Positions 22,990 to 33,682 of a stretch of DNA of 64,000 nucleotides are shown here, in pieces. How positions within the stretch are numbered: the stretch's first letter is position 1; each line of letters opens with the position of its first letter. A program made the translations under genes and the position numbers. This DNA comes from Bedellia somnulentella (taxonomy: Eukaryota > Arthropoda > Insecta > Lepidoptera > Bedelliidae). The notes under the pieces are model-generated. The model was not told where the DNA came from and ran no database searches. It saw nothing but the letters and a program-made list of their open reading frames with translations. The stretch spans positions 6,278,401 to 6,342,400 of the forward strand of contig OY755175.1 of the NCBI GenBank assembly GCA_963576735.1, given 5' to 3'.

Positions 22990-24225
22990 ACGTACAAAAA
23001 ACACATGGAAAAACAGAGGACCTAGATGTGAACCTTGTGGATCACCAGAAGAACATTAATGAAATCTGATTTAAACCCTCCTAACACTGCAGCTTGATGG
23101 CGATTAAAGATGTAAGACGTTATCCACCGATACAGATTTCCTTGCCCACCGAGATGAAATAATTTGAGCATTAGAATAACATGTTCTGCTCGGTCAAAGG
23201 CTTTTTCGGTGTCTGTATATATTGCGTCAACCTGAGCTCGCCCTTCAAGTGTATTTAGTACATAATCTGTAAATTCAATTATATTTGTATTAACAGATAT
23301 TCTCTGTAAGAAGCCGTGTTGTTGTGGGGGAAACCCAGGTTTAACTATAGGATAAATTCGCTTGTATGCTATCTTTTCAATGATTTTACCAAAAACATTT
23401 AAAATAGAAATTGGTCTATAATTTGAAATTTTATACTTAGGACCTTTTTTGTGTATGGGGACAATTAATGCTTCCTTCCAAATTGATGGATAAAATCCAT
23501 CACTAAATGAGCGATTAAAAATTATCGTAAGCGGTGTGGAGAGATTATTCGAACATTTCTTAATGAAATATGGTGGAATACCATCGGTACCTGCTCCCCC
23601 ATTAGGATCAAGGGATGAAAAAAGTTTGATAACTTCTTCTGTGTAAGTGTTAATATCGCACAGAGTATTACCGGTTTCTATGAAGGGAGAGGTTAGTGGA
23701 GGCAAGTTATATTCATCAGAAGGTTTACTAGAGACGGAGCTGAAATACTTATTAAACGCATCACAAATGGACTGCCCCGAGTTAAATGTCTTGTTGTTGT
23801 GTTCAAAGATCTTAGGGTACAATGATTCTCCGCGGCGCTCTTTTATATAGGACCAAAATTGTTTGGGGTTGCGTTTAATGTTAATTTCAGTAGATATTAA
23901 ATAGTTATTATAGCTGGTTTGGTGCATAGTTTTGCAACGTTTTCGCAAAATAGAAAATTCGTCATAATCCAGAGGGCTATTTGTTCTTTTCCATCGTGAG
24001 TGAGCTTTGTGTTTCTCCATCAGTGCTTTAACTAAAGGCTTGCTTTACCATTTAGGATAGTTACAAATTTGCGTGTTAAATCATTAAGAGTATCATAAAA
24101 ATAGTCTAAACAAGAATCAACGGAGGTTGCTTCTAACAGTGGTCGCCAAGAGATGTCACTTAGTTTTTTATTTATAAAATCTGCGTATAATCGAATAGGT
24201 ATAATCTGCGAGCGTGAGTGAGTGA
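22990..24225 (-). mobile_element. CR1/Jockey-like LINE, linker and RT N-terminal part
   Basis: Open frame 24020-23022 plus frame-shifted ends on both sides. It has the RT entry motif KEALIVPIHKKG, then NYRPISIL, QQHGF and the catalytic-motif-A region QVDAIYTDTEKAFDR (normally DFSKAFD). Just past the frame the next motif continues in another frame (DPQGSHLGPLFF), showing a frameshift near 23050. It stops before the YADD motif. The upstream part (about 24200-24040) encodes the endonuclease-RT linker in a shifted frame. It lies in the dysc intron between exons d and e. Confidence 0.85.
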
Positions 24226-24273
24226 GTTAGTATATTGTGAGTGAATGAAATTTAAATAAGATCTGAAACTGAC

Positions 24274-24439
24274 CGGCTTCCTTCCCCCCCTTGACGCAGA
24301 TGCCGAAGCCGTGCGAGTCGGCGGGATCCCGGCTCATGGTGACGGTGCGCGTGGCCGGCTCCGGGGGGTGCGCGGGGTGCGCGGCGGGCACCCCCCCTGA
24401 CGAATACGGCCGCTCCCGCTCTGCGGCGCGGTACATCGC
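24274..24439 (-). CDS. dysc: dysc exon d (start of PDZ1)
   Basis: Acceptor TTTCACACAG before 24439, donor GCCG|GTCAG after 24274. It has 55 codons plus one base. The second codon is an in-frame ATG (MYRAAERERP...), so a transcript starting in the intron upstream could begin here. The C-terminal half starts PDZ1: TRTVTMSRDP leads to the carboxylate-binding loop GFGICVKGGKEA. A LINE fragment (22990-24225) begins about 50 bp downstream of the donor. Confidence 0.9.
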
Positions 24440-24635
24440 CTGTGTGAAATAACCATTAGGATGGAAAAAAAAGAAAAAAAAGTTTATTTTTCAAAATTAA
24501 GTTAAAACTATCATTTTTGTACGTCATATCATAATTTTAAATTTACTCATTAAATCCGTTGTTTCGGATGGTGTTCGTAAAAAGAAGAAGCGACAAAGAA
24601 ACTCTTTACATTCCCATATATATTTTTTGGACACA

Positions 24636-24745
24636 TATATTACCAAAAGTCGTCTATGTCCCTGTCAACTTTCAAAAGTGCGGGAGGTATTGATAATGCC
24701 GTAGCTCTCAATACCCTTTTTGTTTTTTTTGCTTTGAGTATTGAT
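24636..24745 (+). mobile_element. SINE-A, very diverged
   Basis: CTGTCAACTTTCAAAAGTGC, GGGAGGTATTGATAATGCCG and TTTGAGTATTGATACTCG resemble the 3' half of the family. Confidence 0.35.
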
Positions 24746-24775
24746 ACTCGTATATATTATTAATTAATGTGCTAG

Positions 24776-24905
24776 GTTTAAAACTTGCTAGCTGGATCCG
24801 GAGATCGCGGCTTCAATACAGCACAGAGCATTTAAATATATTTTTAAATAGTTAATCTCCGCTTAGCTTCATTTGTTTAGAATATCTATACCACATCTTA
24901 TTCCG
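24776..24905 (+). mobile_element. SINE-C fragment
   Basis: TTGCTAGCTGGATCCGGAGA and TCGCGGCTTCAATACAGC match the head of the copy at 10600. Confidence 0.4.
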
Positions 24906-24916
24906 TATATATTCTT

Positions 24917-25070
24917 AAAACGGCGATAGGCCTGCCCCCTATCACGTGAGTACACTGTCCATGCAAAACGTGGGTACTCTGTACACCAGGTGACAAAGTT
25001 ACGTGATGTTCAGAAGTATTAGTACCTCTGCCAACCCCTACGGCGTGAACGTTTATGTTATATGTTATGT
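24917..25070 (+). mobile_element. SINE-B, 3' half
   Basis: AAACGGCGATAGGCCTGCCC, CACGTGAGTACACTGTCC and CCTCTGCCAACCCCTACGGC. Confidence 0.82.
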
Positions 25071-25291
25071 ATGTTATCTTATTCCGTTGATGTAGTGGAG
25101 AGCACCCTTAAATTGGTTTTAGGGCTTGACAATTTAAATGTTTGTTGTACAAGAAAGTAAATCTGGGATTTTCATGTTATGAGTTAAGGTTTTACTATTA
25201 CGTAAAATCTGCTCTATGAAAAAGTAAGGTGGTTTTAAGTTTAATTGTTAGTTTATTAATTTTATGTATTTTCAAGCGAGTACTTGTGTAG

Positions 25292-25670
25292 AGCGACATG
25301 ATAGTCCAGTGGGTAAGAACACCCGCCCGAAAAACAGAAGGGCGTGAGTTCCAATCCTGGGACGGGCCTACACCAATTTGTCTTTTCTAAAGTCATATGT
25401 GTGGTTAATTTATCATGGTTGCTAACGGTGAGGGAAAACATCGTGAGGAAACCCACATGGCTGAGTTGTACTTAGTCATGTGACAGTGTATTCGTACAAA
25501 ACGGCGATAGGCCTGCCCCCTATCACGTGAGTACACTGTCTAAGCAAAACGTGGGTACCTTCTCTGGAAACTAGATGGCGCTTGCCATGTGAGTTCAGGA
25601 GTATTGGTACCTCTGCCAACCCCTTCGGGGATAAAACGGCGTGAACGTTTATGTTATTACGTTTATGTTA
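25292..25670 (+). mobile_element. SINE-B, full length with tRNA-like head
   Basis: Head GACATGATAGTCCAGTGGG (A box) and GAGTTCCAATCCTGGGA (B box), full body, an insertion AAACTAGATGGCGCTTGCC, then the tail ACCCCTTCGGGGATAAAACG and GTGAACGTTTATGTTA. Confidence 0.9.
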
Positions 25671-26609
25671 CTTGTGTATATAAAAACAATAGGCCCAATA
25701 TTAATACATTAATGGATGTAGACTCACCTCATTTTGAATGAAATCCAATTTGTATGTTTTGACGTACTGTATTCAGACTAATAGCTCAAAATATTCAACA
25801 AAACATTTTACTGTTAATGGATTAACGTAATCGGTAATTCTGTAACCAAATTAATTTCGTATAATGTAGGTATATGTTATTAATTTTCAACGTGCTACAA
25901 GAACCGGTAAAGCAAACTCTAACCTTTCTTTTGTATTTTACAAACTCTACAACTTTATCACAATCATAAACGAATGTCTCCCAAAATAACATTAAAATAC
26001 TTATATATCGATTAGTTACAAAAACGCTTGTAATGACGATTGAGAAAGATGGATAAGAAAAATTGATAGAGAAGACTAAAGAAGCTTGAGTTACCAAAAA
26101 ATATCATAAAATACTTCATCACTTAAATGTCTTCAATGCTTTATAACAGTTATATCCAGCTATTTCACAATTAGTATTAAATATTGATCAGAAAGTGAAG
26201 GGACAGGTGATATCTGTAATAGTTAGCTATATACTGCCGCCTACCACGGCGACATTGACGTATGACTTGGACGGCCGTTCCTAACTTGTCAGTGGTCAGG
26301 TGAGGGTGAAATTTGTTACGTCAATTATTTAATAGTACGCATTTATAATGCATTTATAGCTTGATTCGGATACTAGACGGTTTTATCTAGATAAGTAATA
26401 AGTTAGCTATGGATCTTATTAGTAATGCCAACTTCGGGTTATCCAGTTCAAGGTGCGGTACCAAATCAGGAGCTTAAAACAAATTTAAACAATCTATAAA
26501 TAGTGAATTTCACTGAGACTATAGGTACAATTAGATTTAACTGTGTTTGTTGTCTCTAAAAAAGCAATTCAGTACAAATTGAATTGTAAAAGCCCGAAGT
26601 CCACCTAGT

Positions 26610-26760
26610 AAAAATGTAAACGGCAAGCTGTCCGAGTACGTGGACGAGTCGTCATGAATAAAGCAGCGATATCGACTGATGTAGCCTCGTCACAGCGTAC
26701 CGCTAGCGGAGCCGCGCCGCACTATTGCCAATAGCATTCACTATTTTTAACTATTGTGGC
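26610..26760 (-). promoter_or_regulatory. GC-rich patch, possible internal promoter of dysc
   Basis: A CpG-rich island in the AT-rich intron between dysc exons c and d, with a reversed CCAAT-like ATTGGCAATAG and GCGGCGCGGCTCCGC. A promoter here could make a short form beginning at the in-frame ATG of exon d. The plus strand also holds a coding-looking run, GKLSEYVDESS-stop, with AATAAA overlapping the stop, so a small plus-strand exon end is an alternative reading. Confidence 0.25.
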
Positions 26761-27091
26761 GAACTTTGTCAACTTCTGATGAGTTTTTGAAAATATGTGT
26801 ATTGTGTTAGGCTCTGGAACGTTGCTTAACTTAGAATATAATGGCGATAGCAGATTTGCTTCGTACAAACTACCGGGTAGCTAATAGGGTTTTTTCCTCG
26901 GCAGAGCTTATTGCTGATTTGAAAATTGTCAAGCCTGAAATTATGCTGAATCATATGAGTTGAACTTGTGCTGTGAATTCTATATAACATACAGAAACTA
27001 TAAAGTTTAAGACTTATTCAGAGTTGAAATGCTTTCCAACAAACTTTCCTGCTGCGCCACCAATTTGGTTTAATAATTGATTGTTACTTAC

Positions 27092-27297
27092 ATGATGAGT
27101 AGTGCTGCTGGGGCTGCTGGCCGGCGAATGTCTTCTGGCGGGGAGGGCGGCCGGGGGATGCGAGGGCGGTAAGGCCTTCCCGAGCGCCGCAGCACCGCCT
27201 TGCCCGAACAACCGCAGCACTTGCTCGGGAGATATCGGCCTCTTTTTGCCATTTGCTGCACTTAAATGACTCGAACTGTTTCTTAAACTTGTTGCAC
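27092..27297 (-). CDS. dysc: dysc exon c (RPISPEQVLRLF region)
   Basis: Acceptor CTTACACAG before 27297, donor CAT|GTAAGT after 27092. It opens with two bases completing a Gly codon from the previous exon, then 68 codons. The segment GKKRPISPEQVLRLFGQGG is, from memory, a recognisable stretch of insect Dyschronic proteins ahead of PDZ1. The rest is Pro/Ala/Ser-rich and probably disordered. It ends in phase 0, matching the next exon. Confidence 0.82.
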
Positions 27298-27451
27298 CTG
27301 TGTAAGAAGTTATGTTTTAAAAATGTAGCTCGCGTGGCTTGCCAGGATTCTAGAAAGTGGCGATATATGGGCAAGATGAGCATGCCCATAACCCTAATCG
27401 ACTTTTTTAAATAAAAATAAAATAAACAATAAAAGGGCTTGAATAAAACTA

Positions 27452-27558
27452 TTGATGAATGTAAACGAAGTTCGAGAGGTTAACGGAACGTTAAAGTGGC
27501 GCTCGATGGACTTATAGCCTATCCCATTGGAAATTAATGGTGTGAGTATATGTTTGTA
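27452..27558 (+). mobile_element. RTE-like LINE, 3' tail fragment
   Basis: Matches the last codons and tail of the better copies: TTGATGAATGTAAACGAAG, then AAAGTGGCG and ATTAATGGTGTGAGTATATG. Heavily 5'-truncated. It lies next to the tandem dysc exon b copies. Confidence 0.65.
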
Positions 27559-27706
27559 ATTAGCAATATGAAAAAAATGATTAATTACGAAACCCCAACA
27601 AACATGTTCTTTTTTAAATTAAAGATCAATTTATAAACCTTGACTATGCACTCAACCTTTCTTGATGGCTGGATCCCCAATATCTCTTTTAACCCTATAT
27701 GTATAC

Positions 27707-28196
27707 GTTTTCTTGAACCACCACCTGCAGAAGCACCCATATTGGAAAATACCGGCGTTTTTTTAATATATTTAAGGCGTCCTGGACATCTTCCCTTCGT
27801 AGTGATGTTGTGAGTATGGTGCGTGGTGGCCGTATCGTACAAAGTGTTGATCGATAGTCTCTGCCTACCATATATATTCGTTCTCTTGAACAACATACCT
27901 GCAGTAGCACCAATACTCTTAGATCCCATATACAGCGTCCTGGACAGCTTTCCTTGGTAATGGTGCTGTGAGTAGGGCACGTGGTGGTTGACCGATACTC
28001 TCTGGCTACTATATGTAATCGTTCTCTCAAACAACATACCTGCAGAACCACCAATACTCGTAGATCCCATATAAGGCGTCCTGGACAGCTTCCCTTGGTA
28101 ATGATGCCATGAGTAGGGCGTGTGGTGGCCGTATCGTACAAAGTGACAACCAATAGTATCTGCTTAACCTTTATGTATACGTTTTTAAACAACATA
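27707..28196 (-). pseudogene. tandem copies of the dysc exon b 3' edge
   Basis: Three more copies of the last roughly 105 bp of exon b plus its donor region. The CCTGCAG landmark (plus strand) lies at 28197 (original), 28039, 27898 and 27724, giving spacings of 158, 141 and 174 bp. Two copies keep the donor CAG|GTATG; the most distant has CAG|GTGG. Where the exon homology ends, the copies continue with ATCGTACAAAGTG and GATAGTCTCTGCCTACC, which resemble the 3' tail of the RTE-like LINE. A long frame stays open across the array, but not in the exon's frame. Confidence 0.8.
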
Positions 28197-28197
28197 C

Positions 28198-28405
28198 CTG
28201 CAGTAGCCCCAATACTGGTAGATCCCATATAAGGCGTCCTGGACAGCTTCCCTTGGTAATGGTGCTGTGAATAGGGTGCGTGATGGCCGTGGCTGGAGGC
28301 CGGGCGCTCCACAATGGTGTAGGAGGTGCCGGGCGGAGAGTAGTACATGCCTCCGCGGCCGCGGGACCTCGCGTCCTCGGCTTCATAACTTGTGTGGCGG
28401 TTGTC
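28198..28405 (-). CDS. dysc: dysc exon b (Tyr/Ser-rich N-terminal region)
   Basis: Acceptor CCCACAG before 28405, donor GCAG|GTATG after 28198. It has 69 codons plus one base. Peptide includes YYSPPGTSYTIVERP and APYSQHHYQGKLSRTPYMG; it looks disordered and has no known domain. The last roughly 105 bp of this exon, with its donor, are repeated three more times in the downstream intron (27707-28196). Which donor is used in vivo cannot be told from sequence, but 28198 gives the correct phase for the next exon. Confidence 0.75.
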
Positions 28406-28573
28406 CTGTGGGTTGGAGGTAGTTAGTATATTGATACTGGCGAAAATGTTATTTTTATTTAGGAGTTGAGTTTTATCCAGAACTTATCTTGTGCTAAACG
28501 AAAATAAAAAGCCTAAATTTAATTAAAGACTTATTATGAGAAAATAACATTGTCTTCTAAATGCACTGCATAA

Positions 28574-28783
28574 TGTAGTCTTCGAATAGCACTGAAACAT
28601 TTCTTTCCATTGATGTAAAACTAGGCAACTAGGGGTGTTGGGGCTTTTTAGGTGATTGCTAGGCGATGAGGCTGGATACTCATCGTGGATAATTCGTTTA
28701 TTTAAAGTTATTTTGGCATTTAAATTCCAAACTTGGCTGAGGTTTTGTTTTATTCTTAAGCTCTGGCTAAGTAAATGTATGTT
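28574..28783 (+). mobile_element. SINE-A, diverged
   Basis: TCTTCGAATAGCACTG, GGTGTTGGGGCTTTTTAGG, GCTCTGGCTAAGTAAATGTA; the tail hairpin is lost. In the dysc intron between exons a and b. Confidence 0.65.
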
Positions 28784-28950
28784 AGTTTCATATGCTAATA
28801 AATAAATATGCTAACGTCAATGTTATTATATAGTTTTACAGTTATTCATCATACTTTTCAATATTATTTCAAAAATATGAACAAATTAAACGAAATCGAA
28901 CGACTAAGTGCTCCATCATACAGCCAGATATTCCCCATTAGTAAGCGTAC

Positions 28951-29117
28951 CTGTTGCGACCGCGAATGCCTAGAGAGATGGTGCGCGGGCGGGTGCTGCG
29001 GCGTGGCGGAGCGCCAGTAGCCCTGGCTGTAGGCGGGCGGCGGCCAGCGCGCGCCCAGCTCCGCCAGCTCCGAGCCCTCCGCCTCCCCCGACCTCATGCC
29101 GGGGGTACGCACGCACT
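28951..29117 (-). CDS. dysc: dysc exon a (N-terminal region)
   Basis: Acceptor TGTTCGCAG precedes 29117 and donor CAG|GTACGC follows 28951. It begins with two bases of a split codon and then has 55 codons. The product is polar, rich in Gly, Pro, Ser and His, with pieces such as ARWPPPAYSQGYW and PAHHLSRHSRSQQ; no folded domain is visible. Local GC is far above the surrounding introns. It ends in phase 0, which matches the next exon. The missing first base shows that at least one more exon lies upstream. Confidence 0.75.
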
Positions 29118-29284
29118 CTGCGAACAATAACATATAATTACTATGAGTCAATGACTTCAAGGTGAACAAACGTTAACAGATGGGGCATGGGAAGCGGTGA
29201 ACTGATGACTTGGTAAAGGTCGCGGGAAGCCCTTGGATGGCAGCGCAAGACCGGTGGTTTTGCAATGGACTATACCAAGTAGCT

Positions 29285-29397
29285 GTGTGGTGCCGGCTTA
29301 GAATGACACTACCCCTTTCTACCCTCCGGTGTCGTAAGGGGCGACTATGGGTGTGGGGCTTTTTAAGTGATTTTCGGGCGATGCGGTTGAAGACCTA
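29285..29397 (+). mobile_element. SINE-A, 5' half only
   Basis: GTGTGGTGCCGGCTTAGAAT to GATGCGGTTGAAGACCTACG; the 3' half and tail are missing, unusual for a family otherwise truncated at the 5' side. Confidence 0.75.
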
Positions 29398-31512
29398 CGT
29401 TTTGATTTTATTTTAGTAGTTACTTTTATTTAATGGAAGTGAGATAATTTAAGAAAACGTTGTAAAAAAATCTAAATGTTTATGTTGTGTGTTTCATTTA
29501 TGAAAACTTTTTGTAGCTCAGTTGTATCAAATTTTCTTTAGTTTTTATAATAAATAGATAAATCTACTGTATCTCATAATATGAAAATTGTAGTCGTATA
29601 GATTGTACTTAAAAAACAGCACTTAATATTAGAAAGTATATTAAGAGAATCTATTATATGATGCATTTACTTTATTAAGTAATGTATCACATGTAGGTTG
29701 CCTAAGAAATTTACCACAAATACTTTCCAGTATCGTAAGCACCTATTAATTCATATGTAAGTACTAAGGGGTAGTACCGTACTGTTATCTCTCAATAACT
29801 AGTAGCGGCCGACAAAGGAAAAATGAACAAAACATCAATAAAAATCCAATTTCAATCACCTGTCGACTACAGGCTCATATTTATAAATAACTTACTACTC
29901 GTATAATGAATGTGTAATGTATAAAATCGCTAGCCGCTGCAACTAAATTAGAGCGCTTTCATGCTTCGAAGAGCAAGTAATAGCGGTTCCGGTTATTTTC
30001 TTTCATAACATTTCATCAAACGTTTAGTGCTCGTTGTAAATTTTTATACTTGAGCCAGTTAACTTTTCTTCAACTTCTAATCCAATAAAAAATCTTTAAC
30101 CTCCTCCAAGCTACCCAGCCCCAATTTCAGGGGGACTAACTTATAATACTTGTAGATGCGAATTTTGAGTTAGAAAGTTTTATAACAGCTATTATATGGG
30201 AATCGTGCATAGCTATCAAATAATCCATTTCAACAACGTTCAGCCCTCTTTTTTCTACTTAAAATGTTTTAAGTTGACCTAAGAAACTATGGTTTAGACA
30301 AGGAAGCATCACATTTTCATGAAAATATATTAACTACGAAACGTACGAGTTTATGTTTCGGACGCACCAAAAGTGCATGCATGTGTGCAACGTTCTATTT
30401 CGTCACTGCAACACATTCAAATCAATTTACGATCCAAAATTTGAGTAGTGTCAGCAATAATACATAGCCTTCGACAAAGGACTGGCAGTTGGCCGCTTGC
30501 CAGCCGCTGCCGAGCCAGGGAGTCGCGCCCTCACTTTATCGTGGCGCTTGGTGTGACACACGCTGTGATGACGTCGGAGCTGACAGCTACACAGACAGAC
30601 TGCTTGTTTCTACGACTAAAATACACTGCAATTGTTCGCTGCTACAACTACCACTGTATTAACACTAGAGTTGGAAAGAGCGGAATATATTTAAGCTCGA
30701 TTCTTTAGTATATAGAGATATTTTTGGAGGAACTCTAAAGATGTTGGCGATACGTTGGTAGGTAAGTGTCAAGTATACCACTTGACAGATTCATGTGATT
30801 GACAAAAGTATAATTTGATATGATTGAGAGTTATAGGTTCGAGTCTTGAACTGTTCTTACACCTTACATAAATGAATATTTTTTAAAGTCACAGATTTAG
30901 TTGTATGATCTCTTTTTTCAAACATTTTATATGATAAGGTTTTGGCAGGATCATATATTCAAGACCGTTGGTAAACAATTTTGATGAACTGCAATAACAA
31001 TTTTAATTATAAGCTTCAAATACTCCTCACAAAATATTGCATGTCTGTTGCCGTAATGTGATACATGAAAAACTATTCGCCTTGCAGGTCCTATTATACC
31101 AAAGTACCTGTTTCAGACATGCACGACCTAAAACATTACATTTTTATTGTCTCTCTCAGAGAATATTTTAAATAATATTACATTTTCTTCATATTCAAAT
31201 TATCTCACGGCTACCAGCCAATTTAATTTACTACCATATGTTTACTACTGGCGCTTGTTTTCCATTGATGATTAAGGCCAAAAGGTCATGGTTACAACGT
31301 AAGTTTGGCACCCGGAGGTAACAGGATGGCGACGTCAGGGGTAAACTCACAAAACCAAAACTCATGAGATTGACCCTAGTTTGATTGGGACATTGTATTA
31401 CGTTGCAAAACCTTTTAAGGTGAAAAGTAATACGATGTTGTGATTTAGAGGGCAAGTTAAGCTATCATCGATATAGTTTACGGTAAAAATAAAACATTTT
31501 CGCACGTTATTG
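29398..31512. other. upstream of dysc exon a, mostly unassigned
   Basis: AT-rich apart from the GC patch at 30470-30605. No upstream exon with a matching one-base phase could be picked out with confidence. Confidence 0.5.
30470..30605 (-). promoter_or_regulatory. GC-rich patch upstream of dysc exon a
   Basis: About 135 bp of raised GC on the upstream side of the first known dysc exon, with a CRE-like TGATGACGTCGG and several CpGs. Could hold a promoter or 5' UTR exon. No conserved protein is visible. Confidence 0.25.
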
Positions 31513-31800
31513 CTTTCTATTGTGGTAGGCAGAGACTATCGTTAGCCATCTTTTACGAACCTGGCAAACTTCTTGAGCTTCTATTTCATTCATGAGTTTT
31601 TGTTACCTGTTTCACCATACATTTATTGTTAACAATTCTGAAGCCTGGCTTTTTGATAAAATTTTCGGTTAAATCAAAATGTGTCCACCACGATCGTCCT
31701 ATACTGACCTTATCATCCACGTGAGCTCTAAATATCTGTTTCACTAATTTACTTTATGTATGGTACCCAAGCTATCTTAACATTCCCTTTTCTATCTTTG
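31513..31800 (-). mobile_element. RTE-like LINE, old 3' fragment
   Basis: Diverged but alignable to the 3' coding end of the RTE-like LINE on the minus strand: GTAGGCAGAGACTATCG, then TACGAACCTGGCAAAC and CCCTTTTCTATCTTTGTTAC. No open frame remains. Confidence 0.55.
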
Positions 31801-32165
31801 TTACATTAAAAAATATTACAGATTTTACAGTCAGTCCAAATTATATAATTTAAAGTAGTACTTTTATAAAGGTCATTCAATCATTTAAAAGTGAAAAAGG
31901 GAATTTCAAAACACTGATTTTGTAAGAAAGTTTTATCAAAAAACTATAATTCCCTGAAATAATAGACGGTATGTTTTTAGAAACTTCAGACGGAGACACA
32001 AACTGTCGCTTTGTGGAGCACTTTTCCTCCAATTAAATGCCGCAAGAAGTTTTCTTGATTAGTCTCGCTTGACGCTGTGTGGTTAGCGAATTGTACGTAG
32101 TAAACTTACACTTTATCCGTACTTCTGTATTAATGTTATAAATGTAATAGTAGCTCTGCAGTTTA

Positions 32166-32358
32166 TAGTGCCGGCTTAAAATTGCACTACCCTGTTTCTT
32201 CCTGTCGGTGGCGTAAGAGATAACTAAGGGTTAAGGGGCTTTTTACGGCTGGATGTCTATCACCAACAATACTTTAATTTTATTTCCTTTTCCTTCCAAA
32301 AGTGATCGAGGAAATGATAATTCCGAGTCTCTAGTTTATAGTCGTAAATATATGTTTA
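32166..32358 (+). mobile_element. SINE-A copy
   Basis: TAGTGCCGGCTTAAAATTGC to TTATAGTCGTAAATATATG, 3' part shortened. Confidence 0.75.
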
Positions 32359-32889
32359 CAGCTCTACTGAAAGTAGCTGTATCTGTCCATCAATCAGTTG
32401 CGCTTACACATCTAAGCCACCGAGCCAATTTATATAAAATTTGGTACAGGGATAGACTGAACCTAGAGAAAGGATATAGCTAACTTTTTTTGCTAAAAAT
32501 GGCTGAAAAGGGTTGAAATAGGAAATGAAAATTGATTTAAAGATTTTCTCATTTCTGTACAAACTTGGTACAATGGTTTTATAATATGACATTAATATCC
32601 AAATAAAAAAAAAAAATACCTAAAAGGGTTAAATTAATGTATGAAGTTGAATATAATTAGTTTTATGATTGACTTAGAAGCAGCAAAAACTTACAATTTA
32701 TGCATTTAATAAAAGAAAAACAAGAACAAATACTAATGTCTACCATAATGATGCAAACCCACGCAGTTCTCGAAAAACTCCGAAAAAATTATATCGATTA
32801 TAAAAGTAACAACAGGGCAGGAAATAAGTTCTTATAATTTTATGTACTATTTATATCTAGCGGAAAAACGTATTTTGTGATCGGTTGAG

Positions 32890-33682
32890 TAACTTAACTT
32901 GAGTAGATGATGAATATTGATGTGCGTCGTTTGAAAGAAAAGGAATGAGAGTGAATGTGGATAAAACCAAAACCATGGTTTTCGAGAGAGAGGAGAATAT
33001 GACTGAATGCGTTATTGAGATCAATGGTAAGAAAGTGGAACAAGTGAAAGAGTTTGTATATCTGGGAAGTTTGTTTACTAGGGATGGAAAGTGTGATGAA
33101 GACATTGAAGAATGGAGCACTGGATAGTCTCATGTCTAGTCAATCGGTGTCCGAAAAGGCCCGAATGGCTGTGCATGATGCTGTCCTCGTTCCTACGCTT
33201 ATGTATGGCAGTGAATGTTGGGTGTGGTAGAAGAATCATGAAAGCAGAGTGAATGCAGTAAAAATGAGATCCCTCAGAAAAGTTTGTAATGTAAGGTTAT
33301 GTGATCGTGTGAGGAATGATGTGATTCGTGAAAGGTGTGGTGTTATAGATGATATTGTAAGAAAGATAGAAAAAGGAATGTTGAGATGGTTTGGGCACAT
33401 AGAGAGGATGGATGACAGTAAAGTGGTGAAAGAGATCTATAGAGCCAATGTGGAAGGTAATGTTAGTAGAGGACGACCTCGGAGGACACATTTAGATCAA
33501 ATAGAAAATGTGCTCAAAAAGGCAGGTGTCCGAAGTACGAAGAATAAAAGTGCATGTATGAAAAGATTGATGGATGTGAATGAAGCTAGAGAGGTTTGCC
33601 AGGATCGTACAAAGTGGCGATCGATAGTCTCTGCCTACCCCAATGGGAACTAACGGCGTGAGAATATGTATGTATGTATGTT
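32890..33682 (+). mobile_element. RTE-like LINE, 3' coding part
   Basis: Begins near KTKTMVFEREENM, just after the RT palm, and runs to the stop and tail. It covers VYLGSLFTRDGKCDED, a small deletion near 33115, then LMYGSECWVW with a stop, MRSLRKVCNVRLCDRVRND and GMLRWFGHIERMDD, ending VCQDRTKWRSIVSAYPNG. The tail is GTGAGAATATGTATGTATG. One stop and one deletion make it inactive. The clade is judged RTE-like from the GSECW / LRWFGHIERM region and the short-repeat tail. Confidence 0.8.

Larger units (their letters stand above)
8612..29117 (-). other. dysc: dysc/whirlin-like PDZ scaffold gene (12 exons, incomplete)
   Basis: Twelve exons with GT/AG borders join into one open frame of 1,793 nt (2 nt of a split codon, then 597 codons). 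Order: low-complexity N-terminal part, PDZ1 (exons 4-6), basic Ser/Pro linker, PDZ2 (exons 7-8), harmonin-homology-like helical domain (exons 9-10), acidic Ser-rich tail (exons 11-12). This is the layout of vertebrate whirlin and of Drosophila Dyschronic, a scaffold known to act with the Slowpoke BK channel and in circadian locomotor output. Known whirlins have a third, C-terminal PDZ; none is seen here, so the 3' end probably lies beyond the left edge or in an unrecognised exon. The first exon needs one base from an upstream exon not found. Introns run from about 0.5 to 3.6 kb and are full of repeats. Family assignment is from recalled motifs, not a search. Confidence 0.88.

Noticed and set aside
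27084..27389. 101-codon minus-strand frame
   Set aside because: It overlaps dysc exon c in a different frame. The exon's own frame gives the conserved RPISPEQVLRLF stretch and the right splice phases.
30448..30708. 86-codon plus-strand frame over a GC-rich patch
   Set aside because: No similarity or splice context. The patch is better explained as possible regulatory DNA on the dysc side.
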